A program made the position numbers and the translations under genes. Source: Mycolicibacterium mengxianglii (GTDB taxonomy: Bacteria > Actinomycetota > Actinomycetes > Mycobacteriales > Mycobacteriaceae). From it: 64,000 bases of DNA. Below, in pieces: positions 8,498 through 17,727 of this stretch (its first letter is position 1; each line of letters begins with the position of its first letter). The stretch lies in assembly GCF_015710575.1 (NCBI RefSeq), contig NZ_CP065373.1, positions 3,968,001 to 4,032,000 of the forward strand. Reading direction: 5' to 3'. Under the pieces are notes generated by a model. It was not told the DNA's origin and ran no database searches. It saw nothing but the letters and a program-made list of their open reading frames with translations.

Positions 8498-9876
8498 GGC
8501 ACCGCCCGGACCGCTTCGATCTCGGCGGCCACCTTCGCAACGAGGGCGTCCACCTCATCGGCGGTGCGGGCCTCGACGTTGAGGCGCAACAACGGTTCGG
8601 TATTGGAGGTGCGCAGGTTGAACCAGCTGCCGTCACCGAGATCGACTGTCACACCGTCGAGATGGTCGATGGAGTGGATGTCGGTGCCGAACGCCCTCAG
8701 CACGGACTCCACACACGCCGGTGCATCTTCGACGGTGAAGTTGATCTCGCCGGACGCTTCGTAGCGTTGGTAGTCACCCGCCAGTTCCGACAGGGGCCGG
8801 TCCTGACCGCCGAGCTCAGCGAGCACGTAGAGCGCGGCGAGCATTCCGGAGTCGGCGCCCCAGAAGTCCCGGAAGTAGTAGTGGGCGGAGTGTTCACCGC
8901 CGAAGATGGCGCCGGTTTCGGCCATCAGGCCCTTGATGTAGGAATGTCCGACGCGCGACCGTACCGGCGTGCCACCGCGTTCGACCACCAGCTCCGGAAC
9001 CGCTCGCGAGGTGATGAGGTTGTGGATCACGGTGGCACCGATCTCGCGGGTCAGTTCCCGGGCGGCCACCATGGCGGTGACCGCGGACGGCGATACCGCC
9101 TGGCCACGTTCGTCGACCACGAAGCACCGATCGGCGTCGCCGTCGAATGCCAGGCCGATGTCGGCACCCGTTTCGACGACGAAGCGCTGCAGGTCGACCA
9201 GGTTGGCCGGGTCCAGCGGGTTGGCTTCATGGTTGGGGAAGGAGCCGTCGAGTTCGAAGTACAGCGGCAACATGGTCAACGACGGAACGGCGCCGAGCAC
9301 CTCCGGCGCGGTGTGCCCCGCCATCCCGTTACCGGCATCGACCGCCACCCGCAGGGGCCGCAGGGCGGTGACGTCGACGAGCCCCCGGAGGAATTCGCCG
9401 TAGGCGGTCAGCACATCCTGGTCGGAGATCGAACCGGTCGGGCCGTCGAATGCCGGAACGCCCGCGACCACTTCGGCGCTGATCGTGGCCAGGCCGGTGT
9501 CGCGGCCAACGGGCTTGGCGCCGGCACGGCAGAGCTTGATGCCGTTGTAGGCCGCCGGGTTGTGGCTGGCGGTGAACATCGCGCCCGGGCAGTCCAGCAG
9601 GCCGGAGGCAAAATACAGCTGATCGGTGGAGGCCAGCCCGATGCGTACGACGTCGAGTCCCTGCGCTGTCACACCGGAGGCGAACGCCGCAGCCAGTGAC
9701 GGTGAGCTCTCGCGCATGTCGTACCCGATGGCGACGCGGGTGCTGTCCGGACGGACCAGCCGGGCGAAGGCGGCACCAACCTCGCAGACGAACTGTTCGT
9801 CGATCTCCTGACCGACCAGACCGCGCACGTCGTACGCCTTGATCACACGGGCAACCGCTTCAGCGGATCGAGGCAT
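8494..9876 (-). CDS. pmmA: Phosphomannomutase/phosphoglucomutase
   Basis: Converts mannose-6-phosphate to mannose-1-phosphate. The 460-residue protein has all four alpha-phosphohexomutase signatures: the phosphoserine loop TASHNPAAYNG, the Mg-binding DGDADRC, the sugar-recognition GEHSAHYYFRDFWGAD and the phosphate-binding RTSNTEPLLRL. Start at MPRSAEAVARVIKAYDVRG fits the family length. It is the first gene of pmmA-SIS-manA. The M. tuberculosis counterpart Rv3257c is called pmmA or manB. Confidence 0.95.
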   Translation of the reverse strand: MPRSAEAVARVIKAYDVRGLVGQEIDEQFVCEVGAAFARLVRPDSTRVAIGYDMRESSPSLAAAFASGVTAQGLDVVRIGLASTDQLYFASGLLDCPGAMFTASHNPAAYNGIKLCRAGAKPVGRDTGLATISAEVVAGVPAFDGPTGSISDQDVLTAYGEFLRGLVDVTALRPLRVAVDAGNGMAGHTAPEVLGAVPSLTMLPLYFELDGSFPNHEANPLDPANLVDLQRFVVETGADIGLAFDGDADRCFVVDERGQAVSPSAVTAMVAARELTREIGATVIHNLITSRAVPELVVERGGTPVRSRVGHSYIKGLMAETGAIFGGEHSAHYYFRDFWGADSGMLAALYVLAELGGQDRPLSELAGDYQRYEASGEINFTVEDAPACVESVLRAFGTDIHSIDHLDGVTVDLGDGSWFNLRTSNTEPLLRLNVEARTADEVDALVAKVAAEIEAVRAVP

Positions 9877-9896
9877 CTATGGACTCCTGACGGCCG

Positions 9897-9914
9897 GGTT
9901 GGGTTGCCCCAACC
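9897..9914 (-). terminator. Hairpin between DUF3499 gene and pmmA
   Basis: GGTTGGG and CCCAACC form a perfect 7-bp stem with a TTGC loop, lying 136 nt past the DUF3499 stop and 20 nt before the pmmA start. No T tract follows on either strand. It may terminate the DUF3499 message or sit in the pmmA leader. The rest of 9877-10050 shows nothing else recognisable. Confidence 0.35.
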
Positions 9915-10050
9915 AGCCTAACCGGTTGTGCCGTCCGAACCACCGCTCAACGGTGGGCAAGAGTGCCGCGGCGGGAGCACGAAGGCGGGAAAGTCGTCTG
10001 CACCAGCGTCTCAACCACCCCAACGGTCACGGAACGGCCCGGGCCGAAAC

Positions 10051-10482
10051 TCAGTCCGAAGGGTCGGGCAGCACCCTCAGGTGCCCGCGCCGACGGCCGG
10101 CGCCCGACGGCCGGTGCGCCGGCGACGCCAGCACATTGCCTGCCGGCGCGACGCCGGCGGCGGGATGATGACCGGGATCGGAGAAGCCGTGCACCGGGGC
10201 TCCGGTGGGCACGCCCTCGCGCCCTTCCCGGACCGCGTCGGCCAGGGCCACCAGATCGTCTTCATCGGGATGGGCAGGCAGAGGTCCTGCGTGACGGACC
10301 AGTTCCCATCCCCGAGGGGCGGTGATCCGGCCGGCGTGCGTCACGCACAGATCCCACGAATGAGGCTCACGAACAGTGGCGAGCGGCCCGACTACAGCCG
10401 TCGAGTCGGAGTACACGAACGTCAACGTCGCCACGGCATAGTGAGGGCACCCAGGCCTGCAGCAACGACGCGGAGCATTCAC
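10051..10482 (-). CDS. DUF3499 protein (Rv3258c-like)
   Basis: About 143 residues; actinobacteria-specific family of unknown function. The N-terminus RRCCRPGCPHYAVATLTF carries Cys residues in a CC-x3-C pattern, and a further WDLCVTHAGRITAPRGWELVRH supplies Cys and His, which together resemble a small zinc-binding unit. The C-terminal third is low-complexity and proline/glycine-rich. I chose the GTG at 10482 because the conserved part begins there; an upstream GTG at 10527 would add 15 residues. The gene is divergent from the zincin-like gene. Confidence 0.72.
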   Translation of the reverse strand: MNAPRRCCRPGCPHYAVATLTFVYSDSTAVVGPLATVREPHSWDLCVTHAGRITAPRGWELVRHAGPLPAHPDEDDLVALADAVREGREGVPTGAPVHGFSDPGHHPAAGVAPAGNVLASPAHRPSGAGRRRGHLRVLPDPSD

Positions 10483-10590
10483 GCCCGTGAGGCTATCGCG
10501 CTGCCGCGTCCGCACCGGCGCGGACACGCGCGATCGGAGCGGCCACTACTGAACCGTTATCTGTCGAGATGACAACGTTACGATCTGCGG

Positions 10591-11082
10591 GTGGCTCAAT
10601 CCGGCAATTCGCGGCACCGACCGTCGGGGGGTAGATGGGCGACCCGGCATGGCCGAGATATTCGCGGCCCACTGCTGCCCCGTGAGGCGCCGGCGTGGCG
10701 CAGCCGTGCCGAACGTTTCGACATGGCGGTGCTGGAAGCCTACGAACCCATCGAGCGTCGATTCGCCGATCGGGTGACAGCGCTGGACGTGGCGGTTGAC
10801 GAGATTCCCCGGATTTCCCCGCGGGATCCGGAGAACGTGCAGTTCCCACCCGAGGTGGTCGCCGACGGGCCGATCGCGTTGGCCAGGCTGATCCCTGCCG
10901 GGGTGGACGTCCGGGGAAACAACACCCGGGCACGAATTGTGTTGTTCCGCAAGCCAATCGAAAGGCGAGCGAAAGACACTTCAGAATTGACTGATCTTCT
11001 TCACGACATTCTGGTGGCGCAGGTCGCCGCCTACCTCGGCGTCGAACCGACTGTCATCGATCCAACACTCGAAGATGAGTGA
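10591..11082 (+). CDS. Zincin-like (PF06262-type) protein, Rv3259-like
   Basis: A 163-residue protein that matches the small metallopeptidase-like family found beside whiB2 in mycobacteria. The core runs from VTALDVAVDEIPRIS to IVLFRKPIERRAKDTSELTDLLHDILVAQVAAYLGV. In related zincins the last helix contains HExxH; here it is H-D-I-L-V, so both the Glu and the second His are absent and peptidase activity is unlikely. Start is a GTG without a clear ribosome site. Function unknown; conserved linkage to whiB2 and DUF3499 is the main clue. Confidence 0.7.
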   Translation: MAQSGNSRHRPSGGRWATRHGRDIRGPLLPREAPAWRSRAERFDMAVLEAYEPIERRFADRVTALDVAVDEIPRISPRDPENVQFPPEVVADGPIALARLIPAGVDVRGNNTRARIVLFRKPIERRAKDTSELTDLLHDILVAQVAAYLGVEPTVIDPTLEDE

Positions 11083-11166
11083 CGCCGACTGGGCCGGCGC
11101 CCCGGTGCAGGCGGGACTCCCACCCCGCCCCCACCGCATCGCGGGGTCCCTCTGAATCTGGTTCGG

Positions 11167-11529
11167 TTAGATGATGCCGCGCTTGATGCGACGACGCTCA
11201 CGCTCGGACAGCCCGCCCCAGATGCCGAAGCGTTCATCGTTGGCCAAGGCGTATTCGAGACACGCGTCACGTACTTCACAGCCCAGGCAGATGCGCTTGG
11301 CTTCGCGGGTGGAGCCACCCTTCTCCGGGAAGAACGCCTCAGGATCGGTTTGCGCGCACAGCGCCCGTTCCTGCCACTGGTTCTCGAAGTCGTCGTCAGA
11401 GGGCTCAAAAACGTCGGGAACTAAACTCAATCGAGGACGTGCCCCCGCATCCTCTCCCCCGTTGGTCGCCGGCTCGATGTTGGTGTGCGGGATGCTGCCC
11501 ATAGCTCCGATCAGGTGCTGATAGGACAT
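11167..11529 (-). CDS. whiB2: WhiB2/WhmD iron-sulphur regulator of septation
   Basis: A 120-residue Wbl protein binding one [4Fe-4S] cluster through Cys58, Cys81, Cys84 and Cys90 (ALCAQTDP, CLGCEVRDAC), followed by the GIWGG turn and a basic tail (ERERRRIKRG) that contacts DNA or sigma factor. The start (MSYQHLIG) is fixed by a strong GAGGAGG 6 nt upstream. In M. smegmatis the homologue WhmD is essential for cell division. Monocistronic, facing the zincin-like gene and divergent from fbiA. Confidence 0.94.
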   Translation of the reverse strand: MSYQHLIGAMGSIPHTNIEPATNGGEDAGARPRLSLVPDVFEPSDDDFENQWQERALCAQTDPEAFFPEKGGSTREAKRICLGCEVRDACLEYALANDERFGIWGGLSERERRRIKRGII

Positions 11530-11833
11530 GTTCCGCCTCCTCATCTTTTCGATAGTCGATCCATTGATGTCGCCCTTGATGTGACCGTGCGGCCGTCCAG
11601 TTTCGAACGAATTCGAACATGTGATCGAATCTCGGTCTGCGACACCGGAACCGGGGGGCCAACCGGGAAATGACACTGATGTGATTAGACACGGGTTAGC
11701 TGGCCAGGTCAAGCCGCAGAACGGAATTTCATACCACTTGGGACTGACATTTCGGCGCGTCGGGTGCGCTGGCGTGTCGCCGTCGTGACCGCGCTGCTAT
11801 CTCGACCGGCAACAACGCCTAGTCTCGTTCGGT
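11530..11833. other. whiB2-fbiA divergent intergenic region, 304 bp
   Basis: No gene is visible. The half near whiB2 is lower in GC and holds TTCGAACGAATTCGAA (11602-11617) and several TGTGA-like half-sites, but no arrangement I can tie to a known regulator. It must contain the whiB2 promoter and the fbiA promoter; I cannot point to their hexamers with confidence. Confidence 0.5.
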
Positions 11834-12847
11834 GTGAAGGTCACCGTTTTGGTCGGCGGAGTGGGCGGCGCGCGATTTCTGTTGGGAGTCCAACAGTTGC
11901 TGCGGCTGGGCCAGTTCGCCCCGGACCCTGAGGGTCAAGCTGAGGTCGAGCACGAACTGACCGCCGTGGTCAACATCGGCGACGACGCGTGGATGCACGG
12001 GGTGCGGATCTGCCCCGACCTCGACACGTGTATGTACACCCTGGGCGGCGGCATCGACCCCGAACGGGGGTGGGGGCATCGCGACGAAACGTGGCACGCC
12101 AAAGAGGAACTCGCCGCCTACGGCGTGCAGCCGGACTGGTTCGGCCTCGGTGACCGCGATCTGGCGACCCACCTGGTCCGCAGCCAGATGCTGCGGGCGG
12201 GGTATCCGCTCTCGCAGGTCACCGAAGCGCTGTGCACGCGCTGGAACCCTGGCGCACGCCTACTACCGGCCAGCGACGACCGCTGCGAAACCCACGTGGT
12301 GATCACCGATCCCGACACCGGCGAGCGCAAAGCGATCCACTTCCAAGAATGGTGGGTCCGCTACCGCGCGAAGGTGCCCACCCACAGCTTTGCCTACGTC
12401 GGGGCCGAAAAGGCAACGCTGGGGCCCGGGGTCGCGGACGCGATCGCCGGCGCCGATATCGTCTTCCTCGCCCCGTCCAACCCGGTGGTCAGCATCGGAT
12501 CCATCCTCGCTGTCCCAGGCATCCGGGCGGCGCTGCGCTCCACTGCCGCTCCCGTGGTCGGCTACTCCCCCATCATCGGCGGGAAGCCGTTGCGGGGCAT
12601 GGCCGACGAATGCCTCACCGTGATCGGCGTCGACTCCACGTCCGAGGCGGTGGGCCGCTACCACGGCGCCAGGTCGGCCACCGGAATCCTGGACGGCTGG
12701 CTCATCTCCGAGCAGGACCATGCCGAGATCGACGGTGTGGCAGTCCGGTCCGTCCCGTTGTTGATGACCGATCCCGCGGCGACGGCCCAGATGGTGCGCG
12801 ACGGAATGGATCTCGTGGGCATCCCGACAACCGGGCCGGCGCTGTGA
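11834..12847 (+). CDS. fbiA: 2-phospho-L-lactate/phosphoenolpyruvate transferase of F420 synthesis
   Basis: Transfers the PEP (or phospholactate) moiety from the guanosine-diphosphate intermediate to Fo, giving dehydro-F420-0 or F420-0. CofD family: N-terminal [43 protein letters not shown] and [15 protein letters not shown] are all present, and length (337) is normal. GTG start. The stop overlaps the fbiB start (TGATG). Corresponds to Rv3261. Confidence 0.95.
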   Translation: MKVTVLVGGVGGARFLLGVQQLLRLGQFAPDPEGQAEVEHELTAVVNIGDDAWMHGVRICPDLDTCMYTLGGGIDPERGWGHRDETWHAKEELAAYGVQPDWFGLGDRDLATHLVRSQMLRAGYPLSQVTEALCTRWNPGARLLPASDDRCETHVVITDPDTGERKAIHFQEWWVRYRAKVPTHSFAYVGAEKATLGPGVADAIAGADIVFLAPSNPVVSIGSILAVPGIRAALRSTAAPVVGYSPIIGGKPLRGMADECLTVIGVDSTSEAVGRYHGARSATGILDGWLISEQDHAEIDGVAVRSVPLLMTDPAATAQMVRDGMDLVGIPTTGPAL

Positions 12848-14190
12848 TGAGCCGCACCGAGCACGGCGCCGCCGCCGCCATCGAAATCCTGCCCGTCACC
12901 GGGTTGCCCGAATTCCGCCCCGGTGACGACCTGGTGGCGGCGTTGGCCACTGCGGCACCCTGGCTGCGCGACGGCGACGTCATGGTGGTCACCAGCAAGG
13001 TGCTCTCCAAGTGCGAGGGCCGCATCGTGGCCGCACCTTCTGACCCTGAAGAACGAGATGCGTTGCGGCGTAAGCTGATCGACGCCGAGGCGGTGCGTGT
13101 GCTGGCCCGCAAGGGCCGCACGTTGATCACCGAGAACAACCTCGGGCTCATCCAGGCCGCCGCCGGCGTGGACGGCTCCAATATCGGAACCACCGAATTG
13201 GCGCTGCTACCCGTCGATCCCGACGGCAGCGCGGCACTCCTGCGGGCCGGGCTGGCCGAACGGCTCGGGGTCGACGTCGCCGTGGTGATCACCGACACGA
13301 TGGGCCGGGCGTGGCGTAACGGCCAAATCGACGCCGCGATCGGCTCTTCCGGAGTACCGGTACTGCACGGCTACGCCGGCGCGGTCGACCGCCACGGCAA
13401 CGAGCTGCTCGTCACCGAGGTGGCCGTCGCCGACGAGATCGCCGCCGCGGCCGATCTGGTGAAGGGCAAGCTGACCGGCATTCCCGTGGCGGTGGTGCGC
13501 GGACTGCACCTGACCGACGACGGTTCGCGGGGCCGCGATCTGCTGCGCCCCGGCGAAGACGACCTGTTCTGGCTCGGCACCGCCGAATCCATCGAACTCG
13601 GCCGTCGGCAGGCCCAGCTGATGCGCCGCTCCGTGCGCCGGTTCAGCTCTGAGCCGGTGCCCCCGGAACTCATCGAAGAGGCTGTCGCCGAAGCTCTCAC
13701 CGCGCCGGCACCCCACCACACCCGGCCGGTCCGGTTCGTCTGGCCGGCCGCCGGCCGGCGAATCACCCTGTTGGACGCCATGAGGCAGCGCTGGCGCAGC
13801 GATCTCTCCGGCGACGGCAAGCCGGCCGAAACCGTCGAGCGCCGAATCGGTCGCGGGCAGATCCTCTACGACGCCCCGGAAGTGGTGCTGCCGTTCATGG
13901 TGCCCGACGGCGCCCACGACTATCCCGATGCCACTCGCACCACCGCCGAACACACCATGTTCACCGTCGCCGCGGGGGCGGCCATCCAGGCACTGCTGGT
14001 GGCACTGGCGGTGCGCGGCGTGGGCAGTTGCTGGATCGGGTCGACGATCTTCACCCCCGATCTGGTGCGTGACCACCTCGACCTGCCTGCCGACTGGAAC
14101 CCCATGGGCGCCGTCGCGATCGGGTTCCCCTCCGAAGACGTCGGGCCCCGCGATCCCGCTGACACCGAAGGTCTGCTGGTGCGCCGATGA
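12847..14190 (+). CDS. fbiB: Bifunctional F420 gamma-glutamyl ligase / FMN reductase
   Basis: Residues ~1-245 form the CofE-like ligase ([39 protein letters not shown]) that adds glutamates to F420-0. Residues ~250-447 form a nitroreductase-fold FMN domain ([21 protein letters not shown]) that reduces dehydro-F420-0. This fusion is typical of mycobacteria, and the length (447) matches. Start at MSRTEHGAA overlaps the fbiA stop; a longer upstream extension lies inside fbiA and is not used. It is coupled to a NUDIX gene downstream by ATGA. Confidence 0.95.
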   Translation: MSRTEHGAAAAIEILPVTGLPEFRPGDDLVAALATAAPWLRDGDVMVVTSKVLSKCEGRIVAAPSDPEERDALRRKLIDAEAVRVLARKGRTLITENNLGLIQAAAGVDGSNIGTTELALLPVDPDGSAALLRAGLAERLGVDVAVVITDTMGRAWRNGQIDAAIGSSGVPVLHGYAGAVDRHGNELLVTEVAVADEIAAAADLVKGKLTGIPVAVVRGLHLTDDGSRGRDLLRPGEDDLFWLGTAESIELGRRQAQLMRRSVRRFSSEPVPPELIEEAVAEALTAPAPHHTRPVRFVWPAAGRRITLLDAMRQRWRSDLSGDGKPAETVERRIGRGQILYDAPEVVLPFMVPDGAHDYPDATRTTAEHTMFTVAAGAAIQALLVALAVRGVGSCWIGSTIFTPDLVRDHLDLPADWNPMGAVAIGFPSEDVGPRDPADTEGLLVRR

Positions 14191-14723
14191 CGCTGCATCA
14201 GTCGGTGGTCGAGCTGCTCACCGGCTGGCACGCACCCGACCCGGCTCAGGAGGCGTTGCGCCAGGCGGTCCTGGCTTTTGTGCTGGCCCGGCCCGACGCG
14301 TGCGAGCGGTCCTGCGAGCCCGGCCACATCACCGCCTCGACCGCCGTCATGGACACCACCGGCACGAACGTCCTGCTGACACTGCACCCGCGGCTGGGGC
14401 GCTGGGTGCAACTGGGTGGCCATTGTGAACCCGACGATCCCGATATCGCCGCCGCGGCGCTGCGCGAAGCCACCGAGGAGTCCGGCATCGCCGACCTGCG
14501 CCTGGGCGCGCTGGCGGCTCTCGATGTGCACGCACTGACGTGTTCGCTGGGCCGCCCCACCCGGCACCTGGATCTGCAGTTCGTCGCAACCGCCCCGGCC
14601 GATGCCCGGATCACGATCAGCGACGAGTCCCTGGATCTGCGGTGGTGGCCGGTCGACGCACTGCCGGTGCGCACCGACCACGCCGTACACGCGCTCGTGA
14701 GAGCCGCGTCGGCGCTGCGCTGA
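14187..14723 (+). CDS. NUDIX hydrolase coupled to fbiB
   Basis: A 178-residue NUDIX protein. The box core [10 protein letters not shown] and the preceding LGGHCEPDD identify the fold; it resembles the actinobacterial GGHxEPxD subgroup, where the usual GX5E spacing is shifted. It overlaps fbiB by ATGA, so it is made with the F420 enzymes, but its substrate is unknown; possible roles are clean-up of a nucleotide by-product or an unrelated function. In M. tuberculosis a DNA methylase (Rv3263) follows fbiB at this place. Confidence 0.88.
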   Translation: MTLHQSVVELLTGWHAPDPAQEALRQAVLAFVLARPDACERSCEPGHITASTAVMDTTGTNVLLTLHPRLGRWVQLGGHCEPDDPDIAAAALREATEESGIADLRLGALAALDVHALTCSLGRPTRHLDLQFVATAPADARITISDESLDLRWWPVDALPVRTDHAVHALVRAASALR

Positions 14724-14760
14724 CCCCACGAGCCGCCACAGGCAGCATCCCGGACCCGGG

Positions 14761-15858
14761 CTAGAGATCGCTGGAGTAACGGATCCCGCAGTCGGGCAGC
14801 ATCACGCCGGGCCACACTCGCGCGCCGCGGAGCAGCTCGCAGCGGGCACCGATGTTGGCACCGTCACCGATCACCCCGTCACGGATCAGCGCCCGGGGCC
14901 CGATGTGCGCGCCGAACCCGACGATCGAACGTTCGATGACACACCCGGCATCAACTCGCACACCGTCGAAGATGACCGCACCGTCGAGGCGCGCGCCGGG
15001 GCCGATCTCGGCGCCACGGCCGATGACCGTCCCACCGATCAGCACGGCACCCGGGGCCACCGACGCCCCGTCGTGCACCAGCGATTCGCCGCGGTGCCCC
15101 CGGAGCGCCGGCGACGGCGCCAGTCCGCGCACCAGATCCGCCGAACCGCGCACGAAGTCCTCTGGTGTGCCCATGTCGCGCCAGTAGGTGGTGTCGACGT
15201 AGCCGCAGACCTTCACCCCGTCGGAGAGCAGCTGCGGGAACACCTCGCGCTCCACCGACAGCTCGCGTCCGGTGGGGATGCCTTCGATGATCTCCCGGTT
15301 GAACACATACGTACCGGCATTGATCTGATCCGTGGGCGGGTCCTGGGTCTTTTCCAGGAACGCCTCGACCCGATTGTTCTCGTCGGTGGGCACACACCCG
15401 AACGCCCGCGGATCCCCCACCCGCACCAGGTGCAGCGTCACCGCGGCATCGTTGGTGTGGTGGTGGTTCAGCATCGCCCCCAGATCGGCACCGGAGAGCA
15501 CGTCACCGTTGAAGATGATCGCCCGGTCATAACGCAGCTTGGGAAGTACGTTCGCGATGCCGCCGCCGGTTCCCAGCGGCTCCTCTTCGAAGACGTACTC
15601 GATCTGCAGGCCCAGCTTGGACCCGTCGCCGAACTCGGCTTCGAAGACCGACGCCTTGTAGGACGTGCCGAGGATGACGTGCTCGATACCGGCTTCGGCG
15701 ATGCGCGACAGCAGGTGCGTCAGAAAAGGCAAGCCTGCGGTCGGCAACATCGGTTTGGGTGCCGACAGGGTCAGCGGCCGCAACCGGGTGCCTTTGCCAC
15801 CGACCAGTACAACGGCGTCGACCTTGGACGGGTCAACCACCTCGAGAACGCCACTCAT
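14761..15858 (-). CDS. manB: Mannose-1-phosphate guanylyltransferase (GDP-mannose synthesis)
   Basis: Makes GDP-mannose from GTP and mannose-1-phosphate. The N-terminal nucleotidyltransferase domain has VVLVGGKGTRLRPLTLSAPKPM, FNGDVLSG and the later WRDMGTPEDF; the C-terminal third is a left-handed beta helix of hexapeptide repeats (for example VIGRGAEIGPGARL). The start MSGVLEVVDPSKVD is preceded by GGGGCAGGTC; a longer form would extend into wbbL. 25 bp downstream of wbbL on the same strand. Named manB (formerly rmlA2, Rv3264c) in M. tuberculosis; it should not be confused with phosphomannomutase. Confidence 0.93.
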   Translation of the reverse strand: MSGVLEVVDPSKVDAVVLVGGKGTRLRPLTLSAPKPMLPTAGLPFLTHLLSRIAEAGIEHVILGTSYKASVFEAEFGDGSKLGLQIEYVFEEEPLGTGGGIANVLPKLRYDRAIIFNGDVLSGADLGAMLNHHHTNDAAVTLHLVRVGDPRAFGCVPTDENNRVEAFLEKTQDPPTDQINAGTYVFNREIIEGIPTGRELSVEREVFPQLLSDGVKVCGYVDTTYWRDMGTPEDFVRGSADLVRGLAPSPALRGHRGESLVHDGASVAPGAVLIGGTVIGRGAEIGPGARLDGAVIFDGVRVDAGCVIERSIVGFGAHIGPRALIRDGVIGDGANIGARCELLRGARVWPGVMLPDCGIRYSSDL

Positions 15859-15883
15859 GACCTGCCCCTTCCCCCCCAAGACG

Positions 15884-16753
15884 TCACCGGCTCTTTTGCC
15901 GGGCAACGCGTACCACCAGGTGAGATCGTACGGCCAAAGCGGCTCGCATGGCCCACCTCAGCGGCGCCTGCCGCCACCCGCTGTGCCGGTCCGACAGATA
16001 GGTATAGGTGCTGCGGTGGTGCGCGGCGAGATTGCGGGCGGGATCGCGACCGGTGGAGTGACCCTTGTCATGCAGGATCTCCGCCTCGGGGACGTAGACG
16101 TTGAGCCAGCCGGCGCGGCCCAGCCGGTCACCGAGATCGACGTCCTCCATGTACATGAAGTAGCGCTCGTCGAACCCGCCGATCTCATCGAACGCGGCGC
16201 GCCGGAGCAGCAGGCAGGAGCCGGACAGCCAGCCCACGGCCCGCTCGCTGGGCTCCTGGCGCTCCTGCCGGTAGGCCGCCGTCCACGGGTTGTTCTTCCA
16301 CACGGGGCCGATCACGGCGTGCATCCCGCCACGGATGATGCTGGGCAGGTGCCGTGCCGACGGGTACACCGAGCCGTCGGGATCGCGGATCAACGGCCCC
16401 ACCGCGCCGGCGTTCGGCCAGCGCCGCATGGCATCGAGCAAGTGGTCGATGCTGCCGGGACCCCACACCACATCGGGGTTGGCGATGACGAGAAATTCCG
16501 AGCACGAGGAGTTGCCGAGCGCGGCCACGCCCCGGTTCACCGCGCTGCCGTAACCCAGGTTGGCGCCGGTGCGCAGCAGCCGGGTGTTGGGATAGCGCTC
16601 GACCGCGCTCTCGGGTGCGCCGTCGGTGGAACCGTTGTCGGCGAGCACCACCGTCACCGGCACCTCGGTGGCCAGACTCAACGAGGACAGGAACCGCTCC
16701 AGATGTGACCCCGGTGAGTAGGTCACTGTCACCACCGGCAGTTCGTCACTCAC
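15884..16753 (-). CDS. wbbL: Rhamnosyltransferase of the arabinogalactan linker
   Basis: GT2-family enzyme that adds rhamnose from dTDP-rhamnose to decaprenyl-PP-GlcNAc, forming the linker that ties arabinogalactan to peptidoglycan; essential in mycobacteria. The 289 residues show VTVTYSPGSHLERFL, the nucleotide-binding LADNGSTDG, the metal motif VIANPDVVW and the MEDVDLGDRLGRAGW acceptor region. GTG start. It lies in the run rmlD-wbbL-manB, linking rhamnose donor, transferase and mannose donor synthesis. Confidence 0.94.
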   Translation of the reverse strand: MSDELPVVTVTYSPGSHLERFLSSLSLATEVPVTVVLADNGSTDGAPESAVERYPNTRLLRTGANLGYGSAVNRGVAALGNSSCSEFLVIANPDVVWGPGSIDHLLDAMRRWPNAGAVGPLIRDPDGSVYPSARHLPSIIRGGMHAVIGPVWKNNPWTAAYRQERQEPSERAVGWLSGSCLLLRRAAFDEIGGFDERYFMYMEDVDLGDRLGRAGWLNVYVPEAEILHDKGHSTGRDPARNLAAHHRSTYTYLSDRHSGWRQAPLRWAMRAALAVRSHLVVRVARQKSR

Positions 16754-16787
16754 GGCGTAGAGGGTAGCGGGCTGAATTGTTCCGAGA

Positions 16788-17666
16788 TCACCGCGCCGTG
16801 CTCAGCGCCTCGGCCAGTGCCTCCTGCCAGGGCCGCAGGGGTGTCAGGCCGGCCCGCGCGTACATTTCCCCGCCCAGGGCAGAGAAGGGCGGGCGCGGGG
16901 CCGGACGCGGATGGGCATCGGTGCCCACCGGCCGGACCCGTTCGGGGTCGGCTCCCACCAACGCGAACACGGCCCTGGCCTGATCGAACCTGCTGGTGGG
17001 GCCGCTGTTGGCGACGTGAAGCACCGAAGGTTCCGGGCCCACCTCGGCGATCTCGACCAGCGCTGCGCACAGGTCGCCGACATAGGTGGGTGAGCCCACC
17101 TGATCTGCCACCACGTCGACGACATCGTCGGTGGCGGCCTTGGCGCGCATCACCGCGGCGAAATCCGACCCGTGTGCACCGGTGTACACCCAGGCCGTGC
17201 GGGCCACTGTGGCATCGGGCAGCGCTCCCAGCACGGCCAGCTCACCGGCGAGCTTGGTGCGGCCGTACACCGATAGTGGGCCGGTGGCGTCCACAGGTTC
17301 GTAGGGCCGGGCCGGGCCGTCGAACACGCCGCTGAACACGTAATCGGTGGAGATGTGGATCAGGCGGGCGCCGACCCGGGCGCACGCGCGCGCGATGTTC
17401 TCGGGGCCGGCGACGTTGACGGCATACGCCCGGTCGGGGTGGTTCTCCGCGGCGTCGACGCTGGTGAACGCGGCGCAGTTGACCACCACATCACCGGCGT
17501 CGATGTGGTGCTCGGCGGCGGCAGGATCGGTGATGTCCCACTGGGCTGAGGTGTAGGCCGCGACGGGATGGCCCAGCTGTCCGGCATAACCGCTCAGATA
17601 GCTGCCGACCTGCCCGCCGGCGCCGGTGATCACGATTCTCGGCTTCACGGAAGGGATGCTCGCCAC
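16788..17666 (-). CDS. rmlD: dTDP-4-dehydrorhamnose reductase
   Basis: Final step of dTDP-L-rhamnose synthesis (NADPH-dependent). An extended SDR of 292 residues: IVITGAGGQVGSYL binds the cofactor, HISTDYVFSG and the YGRTKLAGE (Tyr/Lys) motif form the active site, and ARTAWVYTGAHGSDF is family-specific. It starts with a GTG; a second in-frame GTG at VKPRIVITG would shorten it by six residues. Divergent from the LCP gene (61 bp) and 34 bp upstream of wbbL. Confidence 0.93.
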   Translation of the reverse strand: MASIPSVKPRIVITGAGGQVGSYLSGYAGQLGHPVAAYTSAQWDITDPAAAEHHIDAGDVVVNCAAFTSVDAAENHPDRAYAVNVAGPENIARACARVGARLIHISTDYVFSGVFDGPARPYEPVDATGPLSVYGRTKLAGELAVLGALPDATVARTAWVYTGAHGSDFAAVMRAKAATDDVVDVVADQVGSPTYVGDLCAALVEIAEVGPEPSVLHVANSGPTSRFDQARAVFALVGADPERVRPVGTDAHPRPAPRPPFSALGGEMYARAGLTPLRPWQEALAEALSTAR

Positions 17667-17727
17667 ACCGCAGAGTCTGGCACGCCGAGGTCAGCTCCCC
17701 GGTTCCCGGCGGTGACACCAGTAGCCT

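Noticed and set aside
11602..11617. TTCGAACGAATTCGAA as LexA/SOS box near whiB2
   Set aside because: The mycobacterial SOS box is TCGAAC-N4-GTTCGA; here the second half has the wrong orientation.
12232..12846. N-terminal extension of fbiB through fbiA
   Set aside because: Residues are arginine-rich shadow translation; FbiB homology begins at MSRTEHG, where a TGATG overlap gives a natural start.
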